This document shows positions 32,388 to 41,687 of a stretch of DNA of 64,000 nucleotides, in pieces; position 1 is the stretch's first letter; every line of letters starts with the position of its first letter. The notes under the pieces were generated by a model that saw nothing but the letters and a program-made list of their open reading frames with translations, searched no databases and was not told the DNA's origin. The stretch is taken from positions 17,906 through 81,905 of the IMG/VR virus record IMGVR_UViG_3300047445_000153; one strand, given 5' to 3'. Position numbers and translations under genes: made by a program. This DNA is from a virus.

Positions 32388-34415
32388 TCATGCGGCTTCC
32401 TTGAGAGGTAGCGTGAAAACGTGATCAGCGATCGGGCGCTTGTGCGTCACCACGATGACCTGCTTGATCGTCTCCTTCAACCGCTGGAGACATTCCGCCG
32501 TATAACGTGCGCGTTCCTCGTCCATGCTTTCATCAAATTCATCCGCCATGAACACGGAAAACACACCATTGGTCAGCACTTGGCCCAGCCCGATTCGCAA
32601 CGCGAGATTGGCGACTGCCTTGCCCGACCCAGACAACGTTTGAACCTGCTGACCGTCGACCGTGATATTGAATTCGTCGTCGACGATGATCGAGCTGCGT
32701 GCGCCGCCCGTCATCTGGTTCAGCAGCAGGCTCGCCACCTTGTTCAACGACGGGATCAGGAACGACTTGATCACCGTCTTGGCTTCGACGATGGCCGCTT
32801 TGGCCTTCGTGTAATCCTCAGCCTGTGCGAGCAGGCCGTCCAGCTTTTCTTTATCCACCGCGTAGGTCGCAGCAGAAGCCTCGTACGCGGCTTGCGCCTG
32901 CTCGTAGGCACGCGAGGTCACGAGCTTGCCTTCCAGCCCCTTCAGCTGCCCTTCCACGGGCTCCAGCTCGGCGATGCGCGCTTCGCGCTCGGCCAGCTTG
33001 TCGAAGAACTGCTTGTACGCCAGCATCTGCGCGCCGTGGGCCAGCATCGCGCCTTCGTACTTCTGGCGTGCAGCGATCTTCGCCGACTGGTCCGGGTTCG
33101 TCTTCAGCAGCTCATCGAGCTGGACGATCTGCTTGGCGTTCGCGTCGAACTCGTCCTGCTTCGCGTCGATCTCCTTCACCTTTTCTTTGAGCTTGGCTTG
33201 CAGCTCGGTATGCTCGTCCGCGAGCCGGTGATTCAGCTGCTCAATAGACAGTTCGAGGTCCGTCTTGCGCTGGATGTTGCCTTGCAGCGAGCGCTGGGCG
33301 TTCAGGTAGCCGCCTGAGAACTCCGATGCTGGCGTCTCGACCACGTCGGCGTAGGCGTCAAGCGCGTGGCTCGCGAGCGGCCACTGGTGGGCGCACGCGG
33401 GGCACGTGTGGTTACCCTGCCCCAGCAGCTTCTGCTTCGCTGACCAGCGGTTGTGCATCTCCTGCTGCGCGAAGGCCGCGTCGATCTCCTCGGTGGTCAT
33501 CGTCGGCATCACCAGAGCAGCGAGATCCTGCTTCGCGCGCGCCAGCTCCTTCGCCGTCCGCGACTCCCCGTTCATCTCGCCGTGGATCCTCAGCAGCTCA
33601 CATTCGAGCGCCGTCCGCTGGCGCATGATCGTCGAGGCGTTGGTGTCGGCCAGCTTGCGTGCGTCCAGCAGGCCCGTACGCACGCCCTGGAGGCCTTGCA
33701 GCGTCTCGATGGTCTCTGTGACCTCGCACGTCGGCGCGACCGGCTCAGCGGGCTTGTGAGCGACCATGCCACGCAGCTGGTTCAGTTCCGTGGCGAAGGC
33801 GACGGCAAGGGCGCGGCACTGTTCCAGCGTCGTGCTGCTTTCGTAGTCGGCCGGCGCTTCAGGCTGCACCGGCTCGCGCAGCACGCTCGCGATGCCCTCC
33901 GCTTGGCGGCGGAACGTGAGCGCAGTCTCGCCCGCGTCCTTGGCCAGCTCATCGAGCACGTTCAGGCCGATCGTCTGGTCGACGATCTTCTTGCGCTCAG
34001 TCGGCTTCGCGTCCGACAGCTTCTCGATCTGGCCTTGCAGGCAGGCGTTCGCCATCGTGAACACGTCGAAGTCGTAGCCGAAGATCTCCTTCATCTTGGC
34101 GTTCACCGGCTTCGTGCCGACCGCGACGTCCTCAACGTCCTCGTCGGTCAAACGTCGGAGCTTGGCGTTCTTGATCGTGCGCGTCACGCGGTACTGCACG
34201 CCCTTGACCATGAAGTCGAGGCTCACTTCGAGCTTCTTGTAGTCCTCGGCCGCGCCACGCAGCGCGACGGTACCCCACAGCGCGAACAGGATCATCTCCA
34301 GCGTGACGCTCTTGCCGGACTCGTTCTTGCCCGTGATGGCGGTCTGCCCATTCTGAAAATGGAAGATCGAGTTCGGATGACGGTAACCGTTCGTGATTCG
34401 CAGTTGTTGGAGCAT
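32388..34415 (-). CDS. SbcC/Rad50-like recombination endonuclease, ATPase subunit
   Basis: 675 residues. Walker A GKNESGKSVT at the N-terminus; long coiled coils; a CPAC zinc-hook-like motif in the middle (GNHTCPACAHQWPL); ABC signature LSGSGKAVANLALRIGLGQ; Walker B VFMADEFDESMDEERA. It pairs with the SbcD-like nuclease just upstream (T4 gp46/gp47 equivalent) to resect DNA ends for recombination-driven replication. The coiled coil is short, which is usual for phage versions. Confidence 0.9.
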   Translation of the reverse strand: MLQQLRITNGYRHPNSIFHFQNGQTAITGKNESGKSVTLEMILFALWGTVALRGAAEDYKKLEVSLDFMVKGVQYRVTRTIKNAKLRRLTDEDVEDVAVGTKPVNAKMKEIFGYDFDVFTMANACLQGQIEKLSDAKPTERKKIVDQTIGLNVLDELAKDAGETALTFRRQAEGIASVLREPVQPEAPADYESSTTLEQCRALAVAFATELNQLRGMVAHKPAEPVAPTCEVTETIETLQGLQGVRTGLLDARKLADTNASTIMRQRTALECELLRIHGEMNGESRTAKELARAKQDLAALVMPTMTTEEIDAAFAQQEMHNRWSAKQKLLGQGNHTCPACAHQWPLASHALDAYADVVETPASEFSGGYLNAQRSLQGNIQRKTDLELSIEQLNHRLADEHTELQAKLKEKVKEIDAKQDEFDANAKQIVQLDELLKTNPDQSAKIAARQKYEGAMLAHGAQMLAYKQFFDKLAEREARIAELEPVEGQLKGLEGKLVTSRAYEQAQAAYEASAATYAVDKEKLDGLLAQAEDYTKAKAAIVEAKTVIKSFLIPSLNKVASLLLNQMTGGARSSIIVDDEFNITVDGQQVQTLSGSGKAVANLALRIGLGQVLTNGVFSVFMADEFDESMDEERARYTAECLQRLKETIKQVIVVTHKRPIADHVFTLPLKEAA

Positions 34416-34427
34416 GATGTTCCCCGG

Positions 34428-35432
34428 TTAAGCGTTACGTTTTTCGAGATACTTCGCGAGGAAGTCGCTGGATACATCAGCGCTCACCCCATGCTTCGTG
34501 AAGCAGCGGCCCAGGATGTCCTGCATGTCGAAGCTCTCGACCTGCATGGTGATGTCGACGAACTCCTCGCCGTTATCAGCGATAGGCTTCGTCGTGACCG
34601 ACCACGCATCGATCGGGAAGTCGATCTGTTCACCCGGCTTGAGCAGCACGCGCACGGCCATGTCATGGAAGAGAGTCGGGTCGGACATGAGCGCCGTCTT
34701 CACGTCTTCGAGGCTCATGGTCACGTACATCGACTCGTCGGGATCTTCACCGTGGCTATACGGTTGCATCGAGCCGGGGAACACCACGCGGATGCCGTTG
34801 ATCTCTTCGTCGAACGGACGGTGATCATGGCCGCTGACCACCAGCTTCGTGAACGGGCGCAGCTCGAACAGGGGGATCGCGTTGTGCGGCGACTCCTCGA
34901 ACGTCACGCGGTCCCAGTGGCCGACGACGAGGTCGTACTCGCGGTAGTCTGCGCCCCCGCCCAGATTGCGCGCCATCTCCTTCGAGTTGATGAAGGGATG
35001 CCACGGTACGATGCCCAGACGAAAGATGCCGTGTTCGAGGATTTCGACTTGGTCCTTCACGACGATCACGCCGCTGTCTTTCAGCAGCTCGTACAGCAGA
35101 TCGAAGGAGCTTGCTTTGTCCGCGTCGCGGGAGGCGTCATGGTTGCCGCGCAGGAGCACGAACCACGTCTTCGGGTTCTGCTTGACCGCATGCCGGTACT
35201 GGTCAGCAACACGCAGCACGTACTCGGGCGCGACCACGTACTGATCGAAGATGTCGCCCAGGCAGATATTGACATCGAGGTCGGGTGTCGCCAGCTCGCA
35301 CACGAACTGATTGAAGACTGAAGCTTCACGCTCCCCTTGCCGTTCAAGCGGGACACCCGTCTTAAACGAACGGCCAAGGTGCACGTCTCCAATAAAGCCA
35401 ACGCGGGCGTTGGCAATTTCCATGACCTTCAT
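34428..35432 (-). CDS. SbcD/Mre11-like recombination endonuclease, nuclease subunit
   Basis: 334 residues with the calcineurin-like phosphoesterase motifs in order: GDVHLG, LGDIFDQ, LRGNHD, VVGHWD and SGHDHRPF. Together with the SbcC-like protein encoded next to it this forms the end-processing complex. The C-terminal 100 residues probably contact the ATPase. Confidence 0.92.
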   Translation of the reverse strand: MKVMEIANARVGFIGDVHLGRSFKTGVPLERQGEREASVFNQFVCELATPDLDVNICLGDIFDQYVVAPEYVLRVADQYRHAVKQNPKTWFVLLRGNHDASRDADKASSFDLLYELLKDSGVIVVKDQVEILEHGIFRLGIVPWHPFINSKEMARNLGGGADYREYDLVVGHWDRVTFEESPHNAIPLFELRPFTKLVVSGHDHRPFDEEINGIRVVFPGSMQPYSHGEDPDESMYVTMSLEDVKTALMSDPTLFHDMAVRVLLKPGEQIDFPIDAWSVTTKPIADNGEEFVDITMQVESFDMQDILGRCFTKHGVSADVSSDFLAKYLEKRNA

Positions 35433-35442
35433 GATTTACCCC

Positions 35443-35559
35443 TTAATGGGTCAGTGTGTATCCGAAAAGGAAGACCACCCCGGTGGTGAACAGCGAGGCG
35501 GTTACTACCTGGACCAGCTTGAGGAGCTGGTCCACTTTGTTGATTTCAGCTTGGGACAT
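35443..35559 (-). CDS. 38-residue membrane peptide
   Basis: MSQAEINKVDQLLKLVQVVT followed by ASLFTTGVVFLFGYTLTH. One helix, then one membrane segment. It overlaps the exonuclease gene end by 14 bp and ends 10 bp before the SbcD start, consistent with translational coupling. Confidence 0.55.
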   Translation of the reverse strand: MSQAEINKVDQLLKLVQVVTASLFTTGVVFLFGYTLTH

Positions 35560-36154
35560 CGACAACTTGACCGGCAACAGAGAGGGAGGGATGCTTCGTG
35601 GAATGCTCGCGCACCGCGTAGATCACCTTCAACTGATGGAACACGTCGAACAGCGCGCTGTGTGCATCGCCGACGAACGGGATCTCGCGCTCGAACGCGG
35701 GCGGCTCCTGCGGCCAGTAGCGGCCACGGATCCACGAGTTCATGTCGTTGGTGTAGCGAAAGTGGAACGGGTTCGCGACCTCGAACTGGCGGAAGTAGCT
35801 TTCGAGGAACGGGAACTCGAAGTGAGAGGGCTTGGCCCACAGACGCAGCGTGTCGTTGTACGGGTCGGTCCCCACCTTGCACCACGTCACGAAGTCTTCG
35901 AGCACCTTCTTCGGTTGCTCGGAACGCTGCATGATGCTGGTCAGGATGTGACGCTTGTCCTTCAGCCACCACGCGCGTGTGTCTTCGTCGAAGTAGCGCT
36001 TCGGGGGGATCATCAGGCAACGGTCGAACGTCTCGGGCATGATCTCACCCGAGGCGAAGTCGAAGCGCACTGCTGCGATTTGGATGATCGCCGACGAACC
36101 GGGTTCGGTACCCGTCGTTTCGAGGTCGACCATTACGTCAAGATACTTTGTCAT
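35546..36154 (-). CDS. DnaQ-like 3'-5' exonuclease (DEDDh)
   Basis: 202 residues. MVDLETTGTEPGSSAIIQIA supplies the D-x-E of Exo I. FVGDAHSALFDVFHQL supplies the H-x4-D of Exo III. The middle has YNDTLRLWAKPSHFEFPFLE (Exo II Asp region). Length and motifs fit stand-alone proofreading or exoribonuclease-type enzymes. It could process RNA or DNA ends in replication. Confidence 0.8.
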   Translation of the reverse strand: MTKYLDVMVDLETTGTEPGSSAIIQIAAVRFDFASGEIMPETFDRCLMIPPKRYFDEDTRAWWLKDKRHILTSIMQRSEQPKKVLEDFVTWCKVGTDPYNDTLRLWAKPSHFEFPFLESYFRQFEVANPFHFRYTNDMNSWIRGRYWPQEPPAFEREIPFVGDAHSALFDVFHQLKVIYAVREHSTKHPSLSVAGQVVDVPS

Positions 36155-36602
36155 TACTTTGGCCAGATAGAAGAAGTGCGAATCGTGGATGATTCGAGAA
36201 TAGGTGGTGGGCTATCTCGGACCACTTCACCGACATTGCATCATGGTCGATGAGAAACGCTGCGTTGATCACATACCACTCGCCGGTTGATTCCCGACGA
36301 ATGATGAATAGGTACTGCCCGCCAGCTGTGATAGCTTTGCGCGCGGCACGCCATTGGTTTTTGGAGATCATGCTGAGGCGAAACGACGGCTCGTGAGCCG
36401 TGCTCTTCACTTCAGCGTAGAACATCATCCCGTCCCACGTCACGACGAAGTCGGCGGGCTGGGCGTCCTTGATTGATTTCTTGAGACCAGTTGCTCCGCG
36501 CACGTAGGCGGTATCGGTCAGGCGCTCGACAGCCGCGCGCTTCCCGAATGGCGCAAAGAACGAGACGAACTCATCCTCCGCGTCTTTCCAGACGTGCTTC
36601 AT
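36138..36602 (-). CDS. PD-(D/E)XK nuclease, possible Holliday junction resolvase (RecU-like)
   Basis: 154 residues. The nuclease core is PADFVVTWDGMMFYAEVKST: Asp, then Glu-x-Lys. QWRAARKAITAGGQYLFII follows as in RecU-like proteins and VRR-type nucleases. Likely acts on branched or linear phage DNA, in line with its recombination neighbours. It overlaps the exonuclease gene by 17 bp. Confidence 0.7.
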   Translation of the reverse strand: MKHVWKDAEDEFVSFFAPFGKRAAVERLTDTAYVRGATGLKKSIKDAQPADFVVTWDGMMFYAEVKSTAHEPSFRLSMISKNQWRAARKAITAGGQYLFIIRRESTGEWYVINAAFLIDHDAMSVKWSEIAHHLFSNHPRFALLLSGQSNDKVS

Positions 36603-36687
36603 TTTTCTTTGACTTTTACCAGTGGTGGTGGTGTCTGAGGATTATAAACAAGATGCAAGCTTTAAGGATCAATGTTGTAAAAAAGTT

Positions 36688-38010
36688 TTACACGACCTTG
36701 TCAGTCCTGAATCTCGTATATACGGGATTGCGCAGTGCGCCACCCGAGGTTACCTCCATGTACTCACACTCCAGCACCCAGCCAAGCATCTCCTCGCGCT
36801 CGGCCCAGAACTTGGCACGCTCCTCGGGCGTGAAGCCGCCGCCGACGTTGGTTCGGAAAGGCATGCCGTCTTCGAGCTTGCCCTCGATAGTGAAGCCACC
36901 AAGCACGTGCTCGAAAGCCCCCTTCTTCTTGCCGTTGTAGTAGGCGACGATCTTGCCCTCGGCCGTGTGCAGCGGCTTGCCCTTCAACCAGAACGGGGAG
37001 CGGCCCCAGACGTACGGCGCGTCGAGCTGCTTGAGCATGAAGCCTTCGAAGCCCTGCGCGACGGCGGTGTTGAAGAAGGCGTTGACTTCCTCGCGGCTGT
37101 GGACCACTTCCTTGTAGCTCGGGTACAGCTTGCCGTGCCAATCCACACCATACTCGACCTCCGTCGAGCAGACCTTCGCCAGCGCCGCGTCGAGCTGCGC
37201 ACTGCGCTCCTGCTGCGGGCGCAGACAGACCTGCTGGTCCCACTCCGTGCGGGTGAGCCAGTCGTACGCATAGAAGCGCACAGCTGACCGATCCGCGCCC
37301 TCCTTCTTGGCCTCCATCGTCGCCGTCCACGAAGGGTGCTTCTTGCTCGGGTCGATGATGTGGATCATCGCTTCGCCGTCCAGCACCATCGGCTGGTCGC
37401 CGACCAGCTCCTGACGCAGTGCCTGCATCTCGCCGTCGAAGAGCCCACCGAGCCAGTACGTCTGGTCCAGGCCGTCGCGCGAGTAGCCGACCACCGGCCG
37501 GTCGGGGGTGATGAAGAACGTGACCCGCTGGCCATCCATCTTGAACTCGATCTGCGCCGGGAACGCCGGGTCGTGGTCGCCGTACTTCTCTGCCAGCATC
37601 ACGTCGAACACCGGGATCAGGCCGGGGAAGACCTTGTTGATCTCCTTCGCGCCGATGCCGATGCGCAAGTTCTTGCGGAGCACAGCCGCGAGGTTGTCGG
37701 CGGTCTCGACGGTGTACTGCGCCAGTGTGCAGCGGATCGCATCCTTCGCGGCATTGCCAGTCAGGCTCCGGGTCGACAGGCTAAGAAGCAGCTGGATGAA
37801 CTCCTCACCGTTGTCGACGTCTTCGACGCGGGCCGTCAGCGGCATCTCGAAGTCCTTCACGCCGTACGTCACGAACGGGCTCAACGCCGCGACCAGCATC
37901 GTCTTGGCGAACTCGTTCGGATCGGCGCCGAGCTTGGTCAAAGCTTCCGTCTTCGCGGTCTTGCTAGTGGTGGCCTTGCACTCGGCCATCAGTCGGTTGA
38001 AGCGTCTCAT
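36688..38010 (-). CDS. ATP-dependent DNA ligase
   Basis: 440 residues from the ATG at 38010, which overlaps the GntR-like stop (ATGA); a longer frame to 38073 lies inside that gene. Motif I is EFKMDGQRV with adenylated Lys; motif III VRFYAYDWL; motif IV QGFEGFMLKQ; motif V GKIVAYY. The N-terminal helical domain resembles that of larger ligases. It seals nicks during phage replication. The lysine set is complete. Confidence 0.92.
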   Translation of the reverse strand: MRRFNRLMAECKATTSKTAKTEALTKLGADPNEFAKTMLVAALSPFVTYGVKDFEMPLTARVEDVDNGEEFIQLLLSLSTRSLTGNAAKDAIRCTLAQYTVETADNLAAVLRKNLRIGIGAKEINKVFPGLIPVFDVMLAEKYGDHDPAFPAQIEFKMDGQRVTFFITPDRPVVGYSRDGLDQTYWLGGLFDGEMQALRQELVGDQPMVLDGEAMIHIIDPSKKHPSWTATMEAKKEGADRSAVRFYAYDWLTRTEWDQQVCLRPQQERSAQLDAALAKVCSTEVEYGVDWHGKLYPSYKEVVHSREEVNAFFNTAVAQGFEGFMLKQLDAPYVWGRSPFWLKGKPLHTAEGKIVAYYNGKKKGAFEHVLGGFTIEGKLEDGMPFRTNVGGGFTPEERAKFWAEREEMLGWVLECEYMEVTSGGALRNPVYTRFRTDKVV

Positions 38011-38288
38011 GCTTTGTGTTCCTTGTAGGCGCGCTGTTGCCAATCGATCACATCGTCGTTGCGCGTTTTCCATTCGGCGGGCGGGTTGATGATCGTGCCG
38101 GTCTTGGGACGAACCAGCACCACGTTGAGAAATTCCAGCTTGCTCATCGCCTCCCGCAAAACCGTGCGGCTCACGCCGAGCTGTTTCGCCAGTTGGTCTT
38201 GGGCGGGGAGCTGTTCCCCATGCCCGGTTTCGATGATCAGGTCCACCAGCTGGTCGAGCGCTCTGCCGACCATAGACTGCGTACTCAT
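38007..38288 (-). CDS. Small GntR-type winged-helix regulator
   Basis: 93 residues: only the GntR winged helix (GEQLPAQDQLAKQLGVSRTV, LREAMSKLEFLNVVLVRPKT) without an effector-binding domain. Full-length GntR proteins are over 200 residues. It sits inside the replication operon with 4-bp overlaps on both sides, so it may regulate early/late switching without a small-molecule signal. Confidence 0.78.
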   Translation of the reverse strand: MSTQSMVGRALDQLVDLIIETGHGEQLPAQDQLAKQLGVSRTVLREAMSKLEFLNVVLVRPKTGTIINPPAEWKTRNDDVIDWQQRAYKEHKA

Positions 38289-38515
38289 GACACTTTCTCC
38301 TTCAAGTATTCTTCGACTGCGGCCTTAGCTTCGGCGACGAGACGAACTGCCTCGTCGCCTTCGCCGTTGATCGTCAACACCCGCGCGATCTCGCGCAGCG
38401 CGCCCTTGAGGGGCAGCGTTGCGTCATCGCTGCTGTTGCTCCATGTTTCCTCCGACACGTAGCCGGTGTCGGTGTCGAACGCAACCTGCACACGGCTTTT
38501 CACGATGGTGCTCAT
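38285..38515 (-). CDS. Hypothetical protein
   Basis: 76 residues, beta strands then a helix (LKGALREIARVLTINGEGDE). Overlaps neighbours by 4 bp. Not recognised. Confidence 0.55.
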   Translation of the reverse strand: MSTIVKSRVQVAFDTDTGYVSEETWSNSSDDATLPLKGALREIARVLTINGEGDEAVRLVAEAKAAVEEYLKEKVS

Positions 38516-38769
38516 GCTGCTTGCCCCTGTGGAATGCTGAAGGTGTACGTCGCGACCGGGTACTGGATCGTCAACATATGCTTCACATAGAACTTCCCAG
38601 CATCCGTGATGACTAGCCCTGTCAGGCTGTTCATCTCAGCTACGCCCGCATCGACGAGGCGACGGGCGGCTTCACCGTGGGTCACGGAGCGCGTGTAATT
38701 AACGGGCTCCCCGGAGTAATACAGCTGGAGCAACATCTCCAGCTCGGCAACGTTGCGCGGCCTGCTCAT
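38512..38769 (-). CDS. Hypothetical protein
   Basis: 85 residues starting MSRPRNVAELEM at 38769, overlapping the polymerase stop (ATGA). A possible winged-helix feature at 28-60 (THGEAARRLVDAGVAEMNSL). Not recognised. Confidence 0.55.
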   Translation of the reverse strand: MSRPRNVAELEMLLQLYYSGEPVNYTRSVTHGEAARRLVDAGVAEMNSLTGLVITDAGKFYVKHMLTIQYPVATYTFSIPQGQAA

Positions 38770-41471
38770 GCGGTGCACTCCTCTTCTTGTTCGACGGGCA
38801 TGCCGTCGAGGATGTAATCCAAAATCGCCTTGCGCTCTTCCCGCGTGGCATGCTTGCCCCAGCGGTCTTCAGAGACACACGGCAACCCCTTTTGCATTTC
38901 CATCAGTTCGACCTGACCGCTGGTCGACGTCTTCGGGTTCCACGCCTGCAACGTCTTGCCGATCGCAAGCGATGAGTCCAGCATCAAGTTCTTGATCAGG
39001 CCGCTGTCCTTGATCATCTCCTCATACAGCACGTCGAGGAAGTCGAGCACTTGCGAGCGCGGCACGCTGTAAACCAGCTCATCGTGGATCAGCAGGTAGA
39101 AGCGCGCACGGAAGGCCTCAGCCTTGATGCGATCGTTCATGCGCGCCATCGTCCGCTTAGCAAGCGCAGCACACAGCCCCTGCACCTTCGCGTTCACACA
39201 CTGGTTGCCAGCACGGCGATTGATCTTCTTGATGACCAGTTCACCGAACGCCGCGATGGCCGGGTCACCATAGGACTGGAACTTCATCCGCATGATGTTG
39301 ACCCACTCGTCGGTCGACTCGAAGCGGTCCCGCCGATGATGGTCCGGCAGCTCGACGTAGCCCAGCTCGCGCGCCTCGTTGATGGTGCCGATGCGCCACT
39401 CCTCGGCCACGGGGAACGTCGCACGGTACTTGTCCGTCATCTCCCACATGGTCTCGCTCGACCACCCCAGGACCTCGGCCGTCGTGCCGAGCGCACCTGA
39501 GTACCAGTACCCGAAGTTCGCTGGCTTGCCCACGTCGGTGCGCAGCTGCTTCTTGTTCGGGTTGTTCTCGTACTCTTCGTCGGTCAGCCCCATCAGACCG
39601 GTGACGGCCTCCTTGTGCAGATCGTCGTGCGGACGCTGGCCATAAGCCTTGCGGAACTTCGGATCGTTCGAGTAATCCCCGATGATCACCAGCTCCACTG
39701 CCGACCAGTCGGCCGATACCAGCACGTGCTCCTCGCCCTCTGCGTCGTCGTCATCGGCCTCGAAGAAGCCCCGGACATACGCCGCCTCACCGAACTTGCT
39801 GAGCTGCTGGCCGTTCGGGTTCTGGCACGAGCTGCGGCGGGTCGCCAGCAGCGACGACAGCTGCGGATACACGCGACCGGTGTCCGGGTCCACCAGCAGC
39901 AGGTACGGGGTCAGGTACAGCTTCACGCGCTGCGCGAGGCTCGCCATCGCCTTGTACGTGCGGAAGACCGTGAGGCCTGCCTCGTAGCGCTCGATTACCG
40001 AGATCTTGTTGAGCGTCAGGCCTAGCTTCAGCTTCAGCGCCGGGGCCACTTCGCCCTTGTCGTCGATCTCCAGGCCTGCGTCGCGGTGCTGCTTGATCCA
40101 GCGGCGCTCCAGCTCATCACGGCAGTCGCCATCGCTCTGCGTCTTGCCATCAGCCTGCATGTACGAGCCGCGCAGCAGGTCATAGATGACCGTGCGCATC
40201 GGCATGTAGTGGACCAGATTCACGCCGCTCGATTCCTTCATGCCGCGCTCGGTCGCCCACGCGGCCGACACCGGGCTGCGGACCTGATAGCACTGCTCGA
40301 AGTCGTCGTCGCTATCCGGTGACAGCGCCCACTTCTCGATCTGCTGGCGGTACTTCTTGTAGCCCGTCGAGCCCTTGACCGGGTCGACATACCACTTGTC
40401 GTACTTGGCCAGCTTCTCGTGTGGCTCGTCATCGAACGGCAGCAGCGCCTTGATCGCGGCCTTCATGGTGCGAAGGTGACGTGCCTCGTTCGAGCGCTCG
40501 ATGTCGCGGCGTTCGAGCACCGCCTTGCCGTTGAGCTTGATGCCATGCTGCCACGCCTCGGAGGCCGAGCGAACGAACGGCATCTCCTGCTGCATGAACG
40601 TGTTGAAGACCGGTGGGTTGGTCTGCATGATGTACTGCATGAGGCGGTGGAACAGCTGCACACACCAGTACGCATCGTCCACGCCGTACTCGTAGACCTG
40701 CTCGCCGGTCAGCATGCCCATGTGGACTTCGTCGCCCAGCGTCTCGTCGAAGGTCGCCATCTTGTAGCCGAACCAGCTCAGCACCGCGCGCTTCAGGTCG
40801 TAGCCGATCTTGATCGACGCGACGTAGCCGTTGTAGCTGTGCGCTGAAGTCGACTCCTTGGCCGTGACCTTGAAGACCAGATCTTCTTGGTCCGCGTTCA
40901 GCGTCATGCCCTGCTCGTAGCCCGCGAACTTGCGCGAGACGATCGGCAGCAGCTTCTCGATGCCCCCGAGTCCAGGCTCGCGGAACGTGTCCTTGAAGTA
41001 GGTGTCGGGCGAGTACGCGGACACGGCCATCTGCAACGTGCAGATGACCTTGGTGCCCAGGTCGTAGCCGAGGGACTTCATCATCATCGTCCACTCGAAG
41101 CCCGCGTTGTGGATCAGCCAGTAGGCGTCCGGCGCCTTCGCATCGAGCAGGCGCTTGGCTTGGCTCCAAGGCACACGGTTCTCAACGTCCGCGTGCTTCA
41201 GGTTGATGTAGTAGCCCAGCTCGTTGCCGTCCGGGTAGATCGAGAAGCCCGTGACGTTGGTCCGGTTCGTGTCGAAGACGAGGCGCGTGGACGAGGACTT
41301 CTTGCCTTCGTCGTTGACCTTCATGAAGAGGTTCAAGCCTTCATGACGTTCGCTGTCCTCGGTCTCGATGTCGAAGCCGACAAAGCCGACCGACGCAATC
41401 TCCGAGATGAGCGCTTCCGCGTAGTCATCCCAGTTGCGCGCGTCGATCAGAATTTTCCGATCGCGATCCAT
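38766..41471 (-). CDS. Family A DNA polymerase (PolA-type) with 3'-5' exonuclease domain
   Basis: 901 residues. The exonuclease domain starts with GFDIETED (Exo I) and IHNAGFEWTMMM (Exo II region) and YGVDDAYWCVQLF (Exo III). The polymerase palm/fingers motifs are: A, VSADWSAVELVIIGDYS (where DYSQIELR is usual); B, RTDVGKPANFGYWYSG; C, LLIHDELVYSV. No 5' nuclease domain is present; that is encoded separately at 41688. This is the replicative polymerase of the phage, as in T7/T5-like groups. Motif A deviates at Tyr, Gln and Arg positions. Confidence 0.93.
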   Translation of the reverse strand: MDRDRKILIDARNWDDYAEALISEIASVGFVGFDIETEDSERHEGLNLFMKVNDEGKKSSSTRLVFDTNRTNVTGFSIYPDGNELGYYINLKHADVENRVPWSQAKRLLDAKAPDAYWLIHNAGFEWTMMMKSLGYDLGTKVICTLQMAVSAYSPDTYFKDTFREPGLGGIEKLLPIVSRKFAGYEQGMTLNADQEDLVFKVTAKESTSAHSYNGYVASIKIGYDLKRAVLSWFGYKMATFDETLGDEVHMGMLTGEQVYEYGVDDAYWCVQLFHRLMQYIMQTNPPVFNTFMQQEMPFVRSASEAWQHGIKLNGKAVLERRDIERSNEARHLRTMKAAIKALLPFDDEPHEKLAKYDKWYVDPVKGSTGYKKYRQQIEKWALSPDSDDDFEQCYQVRSPVSAAWATERGMKESSGVNLVHYMPMRTVIYDLLRGSYMQADGKTQSDGDCRDELERRWIKQHRDAGLEIDDKGEVAPALKLKLGLTLNKISVIERYEAGLTVFRTYKAMASLAQRVKLYLTPYLLLVDPDTGRVYPQLSSLLATRRSSCQNPNGQQLSKFGEAAYVRGFFEADDDDAEGEEHVLVSADWSAVELVIIGDYSNDPKFRKAYGQRPHDDLHKEAVTGLMGLTDEEYENNPNKKQLRTDVGKPANFGYWYSGALGTTAEVLGWSSETMWEMTDKYRATFPVAEEWRIGTINEARELGYVELPDHHRRDRFESTDEWVNIMRMKFQSYGDPAIAAFGELVIKKINRRAGNQCVNAKVQGLCAALAKRTMARMNDRIKAEAFRARFYLLIHDELVYSVPRSQVLDFLDVLYEEMIKDSGLIKNLMLDSSLAIGKTLQAWNPKTSTSGQVELMEMQKGLPCVSEDRWGKHATREERKAILDYILDGMPVEQEEECTA

Positions 41472-41473
41472 GC

Positions 41474-41659
41474 TTACTCCATCGTGCTTGCGGCGACTTC
41501 CGAGCCGACCAGCGCGACGGCGAACATGCCGATGCCGTCATCGCGCTTGATGATGGAGCGGATCTCATCTGCTGCTGCCTGGATCTTCGCCTGCGTGTCT
41601 GCATCTTGCTTGCCGATCTCGTCCTTGACGATGAGCAGCTGAATGTATTCCGGTGCCAT
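41474..41659 (-). CDS. Hypothetical protein
   Basis: 61 residues: MAPEYIQLLIVKDEIGKQDA then helices. Lies between exonuclease and polymerase genes. A CCACCACCACCAC run is found in its leader at 41675-41687. Not recognised. Confidence 0.55.
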   Translation of the reverse strand: MAPEYIQLLIVKDEIGKQDADTQAKIQAAADEIRSIIKRDDGIGMFAVALVGSEVAASTME

Positions 41660-41687
41660 TGTTTCGATCCTGTTGTGGTGGTGGTGG

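Noticed and set aside
33453-35321. 622-residue plus-strand frame opposite SbcC/SbcD genes
   Set aside because: Composition typical of the antisense of GC-rich genes; both minus-strand genes have full motif sets.
36638-36643. TATAAT on the minus strand as a promoter -10 for the 36138 gene
   Set aside because: Good hexamer, but the nearest -35-like TTGATC is 20 bp away; left as a possibility only.
36680-36700. Hairpin TGTAAAA/TTTTACA at the ligase stop as a terminator
   Set aside because: All A-T stem with a tiny loop; too weak to call.
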